This document shows, piece after piece, positions 29,270 to 38,724 of a DNA stretch of 64,000 bases. The position numbers were made by a program, and so were the translations under genes. Numbering within the stretch: position 1 is the stretch's first letter; the number at the start of each line of letters is the position of its first letter. Location of the stretch: positions 1 through 64,000 of the forward strand of contig CAUJET010000037.1 of the NCBI GenBank assembly GCA_963169665.1, in the 5' to 3' direction. This DNA is from Actinomycetota bacterium. Its GTDB lineage: Bacteria > Actinomycetota > Acidimicrobiia > Acidimicrobiales > Ilumatobacteraceae. The notes beneath the pieces were generated by a model that was given only the letters and a program-made list of their open reading frames with translations, did not search any database and was not told the origin of the DNA.

Positions 29270-29989
29270 ATGCCGAACCTGCCGACGCGCACCTCGCCCC
29301 GGCAGGCGCGCTCCGCCAAGTCGCTCGACCTGATCCTGGATGCCGCGGAGCAGCTGTTCCACGAACGGGGCGTGGCCGAGACCTCGACGGTCGATGTCGC
29401 CGCCGAGGCCAAGGTGTCCGTCGGCCGGCTCTACTACTGGTTCCCCGACAAGGACGCCGTCACCAACGCGGTGATGAAGCGATCGGAGCAGCGTCTCCGC
29501 GACTTCCTCGGCAAGGTGATCGTCCACGAGCCCGACGTGCCCACACCGGATCTGCTCAACCGCGCGGTGCCGTTGATCGGCGCGTTCTTCCGGGAACACC
29601 CTGGGTCGCTCGCGGTGCTGATGCGCGGCCCGACCGACCCCGTCGACCACGGGCACTCGATGTGCAGTTACTTCGAACAATTGGCTGCCGGCGTCGTCGA
29701 GGCTCGGGTACCTGGGATCCCGCCCGCCGAGCGCGATCTCGTCGCCACCACCATCACCCGCATCGTCCTCGGGATGATGGCCGAGTACGTGCGCCTCGAC
29801 ATCGAGCAGGGCAACGTGATGCTCGCCGAGACCCGTTACGTGCTCGCCGCCTATCTGCACTGTCGTTACCCGGGCCACCTCGACCCGGTGTGGGACAACC
29901 CCGACGATCCCATCCGGCCATCTCGGCGCCCGGTGCGCTTCGATCGTCCACCGCTCACGATCCACCCTGCCCTCACCGATCCGGAGTGA
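29270..29989 (+). CDS. TetR-family transcriptional regulator
   Basis: 239 residues. The N-terminal helix-turn-helix spans about 20-65 (LDLILDAAEQLFHERGVAET, VGRLYYWFPDKDAVTNAV). The variable C-terminal ligand domain ends in a Pro/Arg-rich tail. The ligand is unknown. GTGA overlap with the next gene implies co-translation. Confidence 0.88.
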   Translation: MPNLPTRTSPRQARSAKSLDLILDAAEQLFHERGVAETSTVDVAAEAKVSVGRLYYWFPDKDAVTNAVMKRSEQRLRDFLGKVIVHEPDVPTPDLLNRAVPLIGAFFREHPGSLAVLMRGPTDPVDHGHSMCSYFEQLAAGVVEARVPGIPPAERDLVATTITRIVLGMMAEYVRLDIEQGNVMLAETRYVLAAYLHCRYPGHLDPVWDNPDDPIRPSRRPVRFDRPPLTIHPALTDPE

Positions 29990-30402
29990 GCGTCCTCGAC
30001 ACCTTGTTCGCCTATGGCACGCTGCTGCCTGGCGACGTGCGGTGGCACTTCCTGGAGCGATTCGTCGTCGACCACGGCGTGGTCGACCGGGCCGATGGCC
30101 GGCTCTTCGACACCGGCGAGGGCTACCCGGCCGCGGTGTTCGGGGAGGGTCCGACGGCCACGGATCCGATCACCGATGGCCCGGTGATCCACGGACGCGT
30201 GTTCACCTTCCTGGCAGAGCTGATCGACGAGGCCCTCGCCACCCTCGACGAGGTGGAGGGTGCGGTGGCGGGCGACTACCGCCGGGTCGAGATCGTCACC
30301 CAGGACGGCAGGGCCGCGTGGGCCTATGCCTACGGCGGTGGACTGACGCTCGCGCCCATCGAGGGCGGCTCCTGGGCGGCACACCGAGCCGGACGGGCCT
30401 GA
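29986..30402 (+). CDS. Gamma-glutamylcyclotransferase-like (AIG2/GGCT) protein
   Basis: 138 residues, GGCT fold. The N-terminal FAYGTLLPGDVRW matches the substrate loop (YGTL/S), and LDEVEGAVAGDYRRVEI matches the region around the catalytic acid (a Glu in E-G-x-x-x-x-x-Y-x-R). Family members cleave gamma-glutamyl amines or peptides to oxoproline. GTG 29986 overlaps the tetR stop. Confidence 0.82.
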   Translation: MSVLDTLFAYGTLLPGDVRWHFLERFVVDHGVVDRADGRLFDTGEGYPAAVFGEGPTATDPITDGPVIHGRVFTFLAELIDEALATLDEVEGAVAGDYRRVEIVTQDGRAAWAYAYGGGLTLAPIEGGSWAAHRAGRA

Positions 30403-30447
30403 GCGCGACTCGCTCGCACGACCGCCGACCTGATCTCCTGGTGACCG

Positions 30448-31686
30448 ATGTCCGACGTGACGCCGACCGACGACTCGACAGCGGGTGGCACCTTCCCCGG
30501 CTGGCGCGTGGTGGGTGCGAGCTTCGTGTGCCTCGCCACGACCGCGGGGCTCGGCTTCTACGGCCTCGCCGTGTACCTCACCGTGCTCTCGCGCGAACAG
30601 GGGTGGAGCGTCGGCTCGATCTCGGCCGCAGGCACCCTGTTCTTCTTCGTCAGCGGCCTCGCCGGGCTCGTCGCGGCGCGGGCGATGGCCACCCGTGACG
30701 TTCGCCTGGTGGTCCTGTTCGGTGCGGTGACCGGCGCGGTCGCGCTGGTGCTGCTCGGCCGCGTCTCCGAGGTGTGGCACGTCTACGCCGTGTACGGCCT
30801 GCTCTCGGTGGGCCACACCTTCGCCGGGCTCGTGCCAGCCACCACGGTGGTCACCCGGTGGTTCCACACCAAGCGATCGGTGGCGCTCGCCGCGGCAAGC
30901 ACGGGACTGTCCGTCGGGGGCATGGTGATCACGCCACTCGTCAAGTGGTTGCTCGACCACCGCGGCGTCGCCGACGCAGCGGTGTGGCTCGCACTGATGT
31001 GGCTCGTGGGCATCGTGCCCGTCACCGTGCTGTTCCTGCGCGGCGACCCGGCGGCGGCCGGCTGGCAACCCGATGGCGCCCGGGCGTCGTCGGGGCCGGC
31101 GCCGGTGACGGTGAGCGTCTCGTACGCCGATGCGTTGCGCACGCGGTTCTTCCTGCTCGTCACGATCGCCTACACCTTCATCCTCGCCGCGCAGGTGGGC
31201 GGGATCCAGCAGCTGGTGAAGTTGGTGGAGGAACGTTCGACCGCGTCGCTCGCCACGATCGCGACCACGGTGCTCGCCGGCACGAGCGTCGTCGCCCGGC
31301 TCGCCGGTGGGCAGCTGGCGGCGCGCGTGCCGATGGCCCGGTTCACCGCGGTCATGGCCGCGATGCAGGGCACGTCGTTGATCGTGATCGCCGTCTCCAC
31401 CGCATCGGCGCCGCTGTTCGGAGGCATCGTGCTCTTCGGTGCCACCGTCGGCAACCTCTTGATGCTGCACCCGCTGCTGATCGCCCACGAGTTCGGGCCT
31501 GCCGACTACGCACGCATCTTCAGCCGCTCGCAGCTGGTGGTGTTCCTCGGGACCGCCGCCGGGCCGTACCTGCTCGGCGCGCTGCACGACGCGACCGACG
31601 GGTATCTGGTGTCGTACCTCGTGGCCGGTTCGCTGTCGATCACCGGCGCCCTGGTGCTCCCGAAGCGCAGCCGCGAGCCAGCCTGA
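30448..31686 (+). CDS. MFS transporter, monocarboxylate-porter-like
   Basis: 412 residues, about twelve membrane segments in two halves, with a charged central loop near 205-220. The first segment GWRVVGASFVCLATTAGLGF and motif TRWFHTKRSVALAAASTG resemble oxalate/formate and monocarboxylate MFS porters. Substrate is unknown. It lies upstream of a DUF1537-PdxA acid-sugar gene pair but is separated by a minus-strand gene. Confidence 0.85.
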   Translation: MSDVTPTDDSTAGGTFPGWRVVGASFVCLATTAGLGFYGLAVYLTVLSREQGWSVGSISAAGTLFFFVSGLAGLVAARAMATRDVRLVVLFGAVTGAVALVLLGRVSEVWHVYAVYGLLSVGHTFAGLVPATTVVTRWFHTKRSVALAAASTGLSVGGMVITPLVKWLLDHRGVADAAVWLALMWLVGIVPVTVLFLRGDPAAAGWQPDGARASSGPAPVTVSVSYADALRTRFFLLVTIAYTFILAAQVGGIQQLVKLVEERSTASLATIATTVLAGTSVVARLAGGQLAARVPMARFTAVMAAMQGTSLIVIAVSTASAPLFGGIVLFGATVGNLLMLHPLLIAHEFGPADYARIFSRSQLVVFLGTAAGPYLLGALHDATDGYLVSYLVAGSLSITGALVLPKRSREPA

Positions 31687-31689
31687 ACC

Positions 31690-32613
31690 TCAGACCAGTG
31701 CGACCGCCTGGCCGAGCTCGCGGATGCTGTCGGCGGTGATCGGGTCGGCGACCAGGATCAACTCGTCGGCGCCGGCCTCGGCGATGGCGCGCAGCCCGTC
31801 GGCCACCTGCTGAGCGGTGCCCCGGATCGCCGGTGCCGCCGGGTCGTGCGGTCGCTCGCCACCGTCGCCCAGTCGGACGAGCACGCACGCGCTCCGATCG
31901 AGGGTCGAGGGATCGCGCCCGACGCGGGTGGCGATCGAACTGACACGTGCCGACCGCTCGGCGAACCCCTCGGGCGTGTTGCCGAACTCGGTGAACCACG
32001 TGTTCCAGCTGTGGGCGTGCCGCAGCGTGATCTCGAGGACCCGCTCGCCGTTGCTGCCCACCATCAGCGGGATGGCCCCGCCGCCCACTCGCTCCGGCAG
32101 CAGCACCGCGTCGTCGCTGCGCCAGTACGTGCCGGCGAAGGTGCTCCGTCCGCCGCCGACCAGTTCGCGGATGATGGTCCACGACTCCTCGAAGCGGGCG
32201 ACGCGATGGTCGAACGGGATGCCGAACGCATCGAACTCCGTCCGGTTCCAGCCGGCGCCGAGGCCGAGCACGAATCGTCCGCCGCTGATCTCGTCGACCG
32301 TCGCCGCCATCTTCGCGATGAGCGTGGGCGGGTGGAAGCCGGCGCACGCGACGAGCGGGCCGAGCTGCACGCGCTCGGTCACCGAGGCCAACGACGACAA
32401 CAAGGTGAACGCTTCCCACGGAGCGCGCTCGTGGCGGCCGTCGCCCCGGTACAGAAGGTGGTCGCCGACCCAGATCGAGTCGAATCCAGCCTCCTCCGCC
32501 GCCTGGGCCATCGCGAGGTACTCCGGCCAGCGGACGACGCGCTCGACCTCGGGGAGCTGGATCCCGATGCGTGGACGGGAGGAGCCGGTCGTCGGCGCGC
32601 TGGTGTCGGACAT
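31690..32613 (-). CDS. LLM-class F420/flavin-dependent oxidoreductase
   Basis: 307 residues, luciferase-like TIM barrel: IGIQLPEVERVVRWPEYLAM, FDSIWVGDHLLYR, LGPLVACAGFHPPTLIAKM, GRFVLGLGAGWNRTEFDAFG, and GAIPLMVGSNGERVLEITL. The overall pattern matches F420-dependent actinobacterial members; the substrate is unknown. Divergent from the DUF1537 gene, with leaderless -10 boxes for both. Confidence 0.87.
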   Translation of the reverse strand: MSDTSAPTTGSSRPRIGIQLPEVERVVRWPEYLAMAQAAEEAGFDSIWVGDHLLYRGDGRHERAPWEAFTLLSSLASVTERVQLGPLVACAGFHPPTLIAKMAATVDEISGGRFVLGLGAGWNRTEFDAFGIPFDHRVARFEESWTIIRELVGGGRSTFAGTYWRSDDAVLLPERVGGGAIPLMVGSNGERVLEITLRHAHSWNTWFTEFGNTPEGFAERSARVSSIATRVGRDPSTLDRSACVLVRLGDGGERPHDPAAPAIRGTAQQVADGLRAIAEAGADELILVADPITADSIRELGQAVALV

Positions 32614-32620
32614 GGCGGCG

Positions 32621-32626
32621 ACGGTA
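32621..32626 (-). promoter_or_regulatory. -10 box of the LLM gene (leaderless)
   Basis: TACCGT on the minus strand, 7 nt before ATG 32613. Confidence 0.4.
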
Positions 32627-32638
32627 GCGAGGCTCCGG

Positions 32639-32644
32639 TACGTT
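32639..32644 (+). promoter_or_regulatory. -10 box of the DUF1537 kinase gene (leaderless)
   Basis: TACGTT, 7 nt before ATG 32652; only 12 nt from the divergent -10 box. Confidence 0.4.
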
Positions 32645-32651
32645 CGCCCAT

Positions 32652-33773
32652 ATGCAGGCGTCGGGATCGATCATCGTCACGGCCGACGACACCACCGGTG
32701 CGCTCGAGACCGCCGCTGCCTGCGCGGCCGGCGGGTGCCCCGGCATCGTGGTGCCCCACGGAGCGGGGCGCTCCGTCGCCTCGACCGTGCCGGGGCAGCT
32801 GGTCGTGGTCGACCTGCGCAGCCGTCACCTCCCACCGGACGAGGCCGCGGCTCGGTTGCGCTCGATCGTGGAGGTCGTCGCCGATCTGGGCGCGCACAAG
32901 ATGGACTCGACGTTGCGCGGCAACTGGCCGGCCGAGATCGAGGCGATCGCCCACGCCGGCCGCCGCGTGCTGATGGTGCCCGCGTTCCCTGCCGCCGGTC
33001 GCACGTGCGTGCACGGTGTGGTCCACGTCGACGGTGTGCCGGTCCATCGGACGGCGTTCGCCGACGACCCACGGTCGCCCGTCGTGACGTCACGTCCCAC
33101 CGACCTGCTGCCGGGCGCGGTGTCGGCGCACGACCTCGGCGCAGTACGCGCCGCGCTCGCCGAGGGCGTGCGCATCGTGGTCGCCGACGCGGTCACCGAT
33201 GTCGACGTCGGCGCGCTCGCCTCGTACGCCGCAGAGCATCGCGACGTCGTGCTCGTCGGCCCGGCCGCCGCCATCACTGCCCGGGTCACCGCCCGCGTCG
33301 CCGGCCGCGATCGCTCGCGCTCCACGTCGATCCACCGGCCGGCTCCACTCGAACCGGGTGTGCTGGTGGTGTCGGCGAGCAGGCACCCGACCGCGGTCGC
33401 GCAGCTCGCCGAGCTCGCTGCGCTCGGCGTCACCGTGGTGCGACCACCGGCCGACGCCAGGATCGAGGACGCGGACGCCGTCCTCGCCCGTCTTGCCGCC
33501 GACGTGCACGATCGCCTCGCCGCCGATCCGGCGATCCGGACGCTGGTGGTGGTGGGTGGTGACACGACGGCTGCGGTCATCGGCCGCGCAACGGTGACGG
33601 TGGAGGGCAGCGTCGGCGTCGGCATCGCCGTCGGGCGCATCCAGCTGCCCGTCCGGGATCGATCGACCCTGCTGCCCGTCGACCGCCCACTACGCCTCGT
33701 GACCAAGCCCGGCGGCTTCGGTGCACCCGGTACGTTGGTCGACGTGCTCCACGACGCCCTCGGATCCGCATGA
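32652..33773 (+). CDS. Four-carbon acid sugar kinase family (DUF1537)
   Basis: 373 residues. N-domain IVTADDTTGALETAAACA and AHKMDSTLRGNWPAEIEA are the acid-sugar binding signatures. C-domain VVVGGDTTAAVIG and TKPGGFGAPGTLVDVL belong to the ATP-binding part. Characterised DUF1537 kinases phosphorylate D-threonate, D-erythronate or L-erythronate-type acids. It overlaps the pdxA-like gene by 4 bp, the arrangement seen in acid-sugar catabolic operons. Confidence 0.9.
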   Translation: MQASGSIIVTADDTTGALETAAACAAGGCPGIVVPHGAGRSVASTVPGQLVVVDLRSRHLPPDEAAARLRSIVEVVADLGAHKMDSTLRGNWPAEIEAIAHAGRRVLMVPAFPAAGRTCVHGVVHVDGVPVHRTAFADDPRSPVVTSRPTDLLPGAVSAHDLGAVRAALAEGVRIVVADAVTDVDVGALASYAAEHRDVVLVGPAAAITARVTARVAGRDRSRSTSIHRPAPLEPGVLVVSASRHPTAVAQLAELAALGVTVVRPPADARIEDADAVLARLAADVHDRLAADPAIRTLVVVGGDTTAAVIGRATVTVEGSVGVGIAVGRIQLPVRDRSTLLPVDRPLRLVTKPGGFGAPGTLVDVLHDALGSA

Positions 33774-34765
33774 CGACCCGACCTCCGCTCGCGATCACGA
33801 TGGGCGACGCCTCGGGCGTCGGACCCGAGATCGTGCTGCGCCACCATGTCGCCCACGGCCTGGGCGATGCGGTCGTGTACGGCGACGTGGCAATCCTCCG
33901 CCACGGCATCGCAGTGCTCGGTCTGGGCCTCGACCCCGAACGCGAGGTGGTCGCCGTGGCGCCAGACGCCGAGTGGCCGGCGCCTGAGGACGGCGTGCTG
34001 CGCGTCGTCGACCTCGGCCTCCTCACGGCCGACCAGCACCGGCCCGGCGTCCTCGACGCCGCAGCGGGCGCGGCGGCGCGCGAGTACGTGCTGGCCGCCA
34101 CAGGTGCCGCCTTGGCCGGCACCGTGTCGGCCGTCGTCACCCTGCCGATGAACAAGGAAGCGACCCAACTCACCGACCCGGTCTTCGTCGGTCACACCGA
34201 GCTCATCGCCGCAGCGTGTGGCGTCGAGCGCTATTCCATGATGCTCGCCGCCGGCGATCTCGCCGTCACCCACGTGAGCACCCACGTGTCGCTGCGGGAG
34301 GCCATCGAACGGGTGACCGTCGAACGGGTGCTCGATGTCGTCCGCCTCACGCACGCCACCCTCGCCCGCTTCCTCGACGCGCCGCGGATCGCCGTGTGCG
34401 GGCTCAACCCGCACGCGGGGGAGCACGGGCTGTTCGGGTCGGAGGACGCCGAGCGGATCGTGCCGGCGATCGAGGCGGCCCGCGCAGAGGGCATCGACGC
34501 GAGCGGGCCGCACCCGGCCGACACCGTGTTCCACCAGGCGGTGCATCGCAAGCGGTTCGACGCGATCGTGTGCATGTACCACGACCAGGGCCACACGCCG
34601 ATGAAGCTGCTCGCGTTCGAGAGCGGTGTGAACATCACCATCGGCCTGCCGGTCGTGCGCACGTCGGTCGACCACGGCACGGCCTTCGACATCGCGTGGC
34701 AGGGCGTTGCCTTCACCGACTCGCTGCAGCACGCCATCGACTGGGCGCGCAAGCTCGTCGGCTAG
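33770..34765 (+). CDS. PdxA-family 4-phospho-hydroxyacid dehydrogenase (PdxA2-like)
   Basis: 331 residues, PdxA fold: ITMGDASGVGPEIVLRH, LPMNKEATQL, HTELIAAACG, ICGLNPHAGE-type VCGLNPHAGEHGLFG, and CMYHDQGHTPMKLL with metal-binding histidine/aspartate. PdxA itself makes vitamin B6. Translational coupling to a DUF1537 kinase instead suggests oxidation of 4-phospho-D-threonate or erythronate (PdxA2), ending in decarboxylation to dihydroxyacetone phosphate. Confidence 0.9.
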   Translation: MTTRPPLAITMGDASGVGPEIVLRHHVAHGLGDAVVYGDVAILRHGIAVLGLGLDPEREVVAVAPDAEWPAPEDGVLRVVDLGLLTADQHRPGVLDAAAGAAAREYVLAATGAALAGTVSAVVTLPMNKEATQLTDPVFVGHTELIAAACGVERYSMMLAAGDLAVTHVSTHVSLREAIERVTVERVLDVVRLTHATLARFLDAPRIAVCGLNPHAGEHGLFGSEDAERIVPAIEAARAEGIDASGPHPADTVFHQAVHRKRFDAIVCMYHDQGHTPMKLLAFESGVNITIGLPVVRTSVDHGTAFDIAWQGVAFTDSLQHAIDWARKLVG

Positions 34766-34777
34766 GACCGGATCCGG

Positions 34778-36010
34778 TCAGCCGCCGCCGTTGCGGGCGA
34801 TGGCGGCACGCCGCTCGAGCCGGGCTTCGGGCAGCAGCACCATCGACGACACGATGATCAGCGCGGCCGCGATCCAGGCGACGGTCTCGAGGTCGAACCG
34901 CTCGATCACGAGGAAGCCCAACAGCGGTGCCGCCACGGCTCGGATACCGGTGAAGAACGTGTGCAGGCCCATGTAGTCGGCCACCCGGCCCGGCGGGGCG
35001 AACTTGGTGACCCAGAGCGTCCACATCAGGTCACCACCGGCACTGCCCACCCCGAATGCCACCGCGCCGAGCAGCAGCCCGAGATCCGACGCGCCCGAGA
35101 AGAACGCCGCGACGTACAGCGCGAACAGCAGGTTCACCATGATGCGCGCCGCGAAGAACGACATGCGATCGAACAGGTTGCCGAACAACGGCAAGCACAC
35201 CAGTCGGACGATCGAGGGGATCGTGACCGTGAGCATCGTGATCTGGGCGGCGTCGGCGTCGATGCCGTACACCGGACGAGCGAGGTACTCGACGCGCAGC
35301 GGCAGCAGCATCAGGTTGCCGAACCCCATGAGCATCCACGCGACGAGCGTGAGCCGCAGCTGGCGGTCCTCGCTCAACAGGTGGAAGTGTGGGAGCGGCG
35401 ACGTGCGACCCTCGATGGCGGGCAGTGGCGTGGACGGCAGGTTCGCCTGGCACACGCCGACGGCGGCGAGCGCCACCGCCGCCACCACCATCAGCACCCA
35501 CCACCGGTCGGGGTGGGCCTTCAACGCTGCACCCATCGCGAAGCCCGAGAGGGCACCGACCGCGACACGCACCGCCATGCCTCTGCCGACGCGGCGACCG
35601 CGATCGAGGACGGAGAAGTTGCGCTCGTACGTCGCGGTGAGCAGCGGGATCGGTGCGCTGATCGCGGCGACGCCGATGATCGATCCGATCACCATCAACA
35701 TGAGCGCACCGCTCGACGCGAGGGCGAAGCCGAGCGCGCCCGTGAGGCTGATGGCAGCGGCGACCACCATCACGGGTCGGCCCGATCGGCGCGCCGCTGC
35801 AGTGAGGAACGGCGATGCCAGCAGGCCCACGCCCGCTGCGGCGGCGATCGAGCCCTTGACCCATCCGGCGGCGTCGAACCGGGTGATCGCGACGGTGAGC
35901 ACGATGGTGCTCTCCACCGGCACCAGCACGCCGGCCGGCACGGCTCTCACGACGTCGACGAGCTGCGTCCGTTGGACGATCCGGGGATCGTCGCTCGGTG
36001 GCGCGGTCAC
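34778..36010 (-). CDS. MFS transporter
   Basis: 410 residues, about twelve membrane segments. No motif identifies a substrate. GTG 36010 starts 13 bp after the Pat-like gene's stop, so the two are probably one transcript. The final segments end in an Arg-rich tail (RLERRAAIARNGGG). Confidence 0.8.
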   Translation of the reverse strand: MTAPPSDDPRIVQRTQLVDVVRAVPAGVLVPVESTIVLTVAITRFDAAGWVKGSIAAAAGVGLLASPFLTAAARRSGRPVMVVAAAISLTGALGFALASSGALMLMVIGSIIGVAAISAPIPLLTATYERNFSVLDRGRRVGRGMAVRVAVGALSGFAMGAALKAHPDRWWVLMVVAAVALAAVGVCQANLPSTPLPAIEGRTSPLPHFHLLSEDRQLRLTLVAWMLMGFGNLMLLPLRVEYLARPVYGIDADAAQITMLTVTIPSIVRLVCLPLFGNLFDRMSFFAARIMVNLLFALYVAAFFSGASDLGLLLGAVAFGVGSAGGDLMWTLWVTKFAPPGRVADYMGLHTFFTGIRAVAAPLLGFLVIERFDLETVAWIAAALIIVSSMVLLPEARLERRAAIARNGGG

Positions 36011-36023
36011 GAACCGACGCGCA

Positions 36024-38612
36024 TCAGACGAGTCGCCGCATCGCGGCCTCCGGCTGGGTCGACGCCGTCAGCGTGACCCTGGCGTCGACCACCCAGCACC
36101 CCGCCGGACCGATGATCGCCGGGTTGATGTCGAGCTCGTCGATCGCGGTGTGCTCGAACACGAGGTGAGAGACCCGCGTGATCGCGTCGACGAGCGGTTC
36201 CGCGTCGATCCCCGCCGCGGTGAGCGCAGCACCCACGCGGGAGGCGTTGACGAGGTTGGACGCCGCTGCCCGGGTGACCGGCGCGAGGCGGCTCTCCTCG
36301 TCGCCGATCGCGTCGGCCATGATCCCACCGAGCCCGACGGTGATCACCGCACCGAGCCGAGGATCGGTCGTGCACCGGATGCGGACGTCGATGCCCGGTG
36401 GCACCATCTGCTGCACGGTGATGCAGCTCGCGTCGTCACCGAGGCTGGCCCGCATCACGGTCACCGCATCGCGGACGGCGTCGGCGTCGGGGAGGTCGAG
36501 GGCGACGCCCGCCTCCGCGGATCGTCCGGCGCGCCGACGGAGTGCCTTCAACCCGACGGGGTACCCCACCCGCTCGGCGACCTCGACGATGGCGTCGGCC
36601 GTGGCGGCGTCGGTGAGCTCGGTCGACGGTGACCGAACGCCGTACGCCCGCAGCACGGCGTCGACGTCGGCCATCGTTGCGGCACGGTCGCCGTCCGACG
36701 ACGCCGTCACCGCTCGCGCCAGGACCGCTGCCGCCGCATCGCTGTCGACACCCGACAGGTCGGCCATCGTCGCGTCGGCCTCGGTGTCGAGCCAGCGTCG
36801 ATAGGCGACCATGTGTCCGATGACGACCGCCGCCGGCTCGGGGAACGAGAACGAGGGCACCTGCGAGCCGTCGCAGATGGGACCGTCGCTGCGCCCGAGC
36901 ATGACGGCGACCACCGGCTTGGACGCCCCCGCTGCGGCGGCGTCGATGGCGCGTGCGGGGACGCGCGCCGAGGCGATCGGCGGCGCGTGCACCACGAGCA
37001 ACGAATCGATCCCGGGATCGGCGAGCGCGGCCTCGACCGCCGGGCCGTAGTCGTCGACGTCGGAGCGCCAGTCGAGCGGGAGCGGTGGCGGCACCACCTC
37101 GAGTCCGGCCACCTGCAGCGCCGCTGCGGCGAGCACGCCAGGGCTGCGCGAATTGGTGAGGATCGCCACCCGACCACCCGCGGGCACGGGCTGACAGGCG
37201 AGCACGCGCGCCGTGTCGAGCATCGCCCGCACCGTGGGCACCTCGATCACGCCGGCCTGTTGGTACAGGGCGTCGGCCGCAGTGCCGAGCGCCGCGGCGC
37301 CCGTGCGGACCGCGACGATCGGGCGGCGACGCGAGACCCGTCGGGCGATGCGCGCGAACTTGCGCGGGTTGCCGAAGCTCTCGGTGTAGATCGCGATCAC
37401 CCGAGTGCGTTCGTCGTCCTCCCAGAACTGGAGGAGGTCGTTGCCGGAAACGTCGCTCTTGTCGCCGAGCGACACGAACCACGACAGGCCCATCGACATC
37501 TGGGCGGCGAGCTGCAGCAGCGAGGCCCCCAGCGAGCCGGACTGCAAGGAGATGGCGACGCCGCCCGCGGTGAGGTCGACCGGCACGAGCGCTGCCTGCA
37601 CACCGACCGGTACGTCGTTGCCTGCCTCGACGGGCGCCTCGCCGCGGACTCGCCCGGTCGCGATGCCCATGCTCGCCGGACCGATGATGCGCATGCCGTT
37701 GCGCCGAGCCTTGTCGACGATCGCGGCCATGTCGACCCCCGTGCCGTCGACGGCCGTGAGCACGACTGCGCCGCGCACGCGCTTCTCGATGCACTGGTCG
37801 ATCACCTCGGCGAGCACCGCAGCTGGTGTCGCGATCACCGCGAGCCAGACGTCGTGGTCGATGTCGAGCACCGTCGGGTACGCCGTCACGCCGCCGACCG
37901 TCGCGCGCCGGGGGTTCACGGGGAAGCACGGCTGCACACCACCGCTCAGCACGTTGGCCCACACCTCACGTCCGATCGAGCCGGGCTCGTCGCTCGCGCC
38001 GATCACGGCGATCGAGCGGGCGAGCAGCAACCTCGCGACCGATCGACTGTCGGCCCGACGCTCACGCTGCTCGACGGAGTCGACGAACTGCTCGGTGTCG
38101 GTGAGCGGGAACTCGAGTTCGACGACCCCGCTGTCGAAGTGGCGTTGAACCGGCCACCCGGCCTTCGAGAACACGCTGAGCATGGGGCGGTTGTCGGCCA
38201 GGACGTCCGCGGTGAACCGGCCGATGCCATTGGAGTGGGCGATCGCCGCGAGGTGTTCGAGCATGAGGGTGGCGATGCCCTTGCCAAGGTGGACGTCGTC
38301 GACCATGAACGCCACGTCTGCGTCGTCGCGTCCCGGCCAGCGCTCGTAGCTCGCCCAGGCGGCGAACTCGCCGTGGATCTCGAGCACGAGCGCGACGCGA
38401 TCGACGAAGTCGACGACCGTGAAGTGCTCGAGCTCGCTCGGGGTGAGCGACGGCTTGGGCGAGAAGAAGCGGCGGTAGAGGTTCTCGCGTGGTTGCCGTT
38501 CGTGGAACGCCAGCAGCGCCGGCGCGTCCTCGGCCGTCATCGCACGCAGGTAGCCCGTCTCGCCGTCGGCCAACACGACGCTGGTCGCCCAGTCCTCCGG
38601 TGCGTTCGCCAC
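36024..38612 (-). CDS. GNAT acetyltransferase fused to ADP-forming acyl-CoA synthetase-like domains (Pat-like)
   Basis: 862 residues. A GNAT domain (about 18-165) has the acetyl-CoA loop DDVHLGKGIATLMLEHL. A CoA-binding domain follows (SIAVIGASDEPGSIGREVW), then a succinyl-CoA-ligase-like flavodoxin domain (SLQSGSLGASLL; VAILTNSRSPGVLAAA), and a C-terminal ATP-grasp part (VGYPVGLKAL, GGIMADAIGDEE, LDINPAII). In active ADP-forming synthetases a conserved SHTG-type segment with the phospho-histidine follows the GR/TG motif; here RTGAAALGTAADALYQQAG lacks it. This suggests a ligand-sensing rather than catalytic ligase part, as in protein acetyltransferase Pat. GTG 38612 is chosen because GNAT homology begins soon after. 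Confidence 0.85.
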   Translation of the reverse strand: MANAPEDWATSVVLADGETGYLRAMTAEDAPALLAFHERQPRENLYRRFFSPKPSLTPSELEHFTVVDFVDRVALVLEIHGEFAAWASYERWPGRDDADVAFMVDDVHLGKGIATLMLEHLAAIAHSNGIGRFTADVLADNRPMLSVFSKAGWPVQRHFDSGVVELEFPLTDTEQFVDSVEQRERRADSRSVARLLLARSIAVIGASDEPGSIGREVWANVLSGGVQPCFPVNPRRATVGGVTAYPTVLDIDHDVWLAVIATPAAVLAEVIDQCIEKRVRGAVVLTAVDGTGVDMAAIVDKARRNGMRIIGPASMGIATGRVRGEAPVEAGNDVPVGVQAALVPVDLTAGGVAISLQSGSLGASLLQLAAQMSMGLSWFVSLGDKSDVSGNDLLQFWEDDERTRVIAIYTESFGNPRKFARIARRVSRRRPIVAVRTGAAALGTAADALYQQAGVIEVPTVRAMLDTARVLACQPVPAGGRVAILTNSRSPGVLAAAALQVAGLEVVPPPLPLDWRSDVDDYGPAVEAALADPGIDSLLVVHAPPIASARVPARAIDAAAAGASKPVVAVMLGRSDGPICDGSQVPSFSFPEPAAVVIGHMVAYRRWLDTEADATMADLSGVDSDAAAAVLARAVTASSDGDRAATMADVDAVLRAYGVRSPSTELTDAATADAIVEVAERVGYPVGLKALRRRAGRSAEAGVALDLPDADAVRDAVTVMRASLGDDASCITVQQMVPPGIDVRIRCTTDPRLGAVITVGLGGIMADAIGDEESRLAPVTRAAASNLVNASRVGAALTAAGIDAEPLVDAITRVSHLVFEHTAIDELDINPAIIGPAGCWVVDARVTLTASTQPEAAMRRLV

Positions 38613-38724
38613 GCACTGAGCTTGCCATATCCGTCCGCTGCGCCGCCGAGAACGGGCACGTGGCACAAGCCCGCGATGACCTTCGGCCCTGTCGTCGTCA
38701 CGTGTCCGATGGCACGGTGGCCCC

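Noticed and set aside
35031-35864. Possible second gene inside the MFS transporter region
   Set aside because: Composition is Arg/Gly-rich without a recognisable fold, and the true transporter frame shows clear membrane segments.
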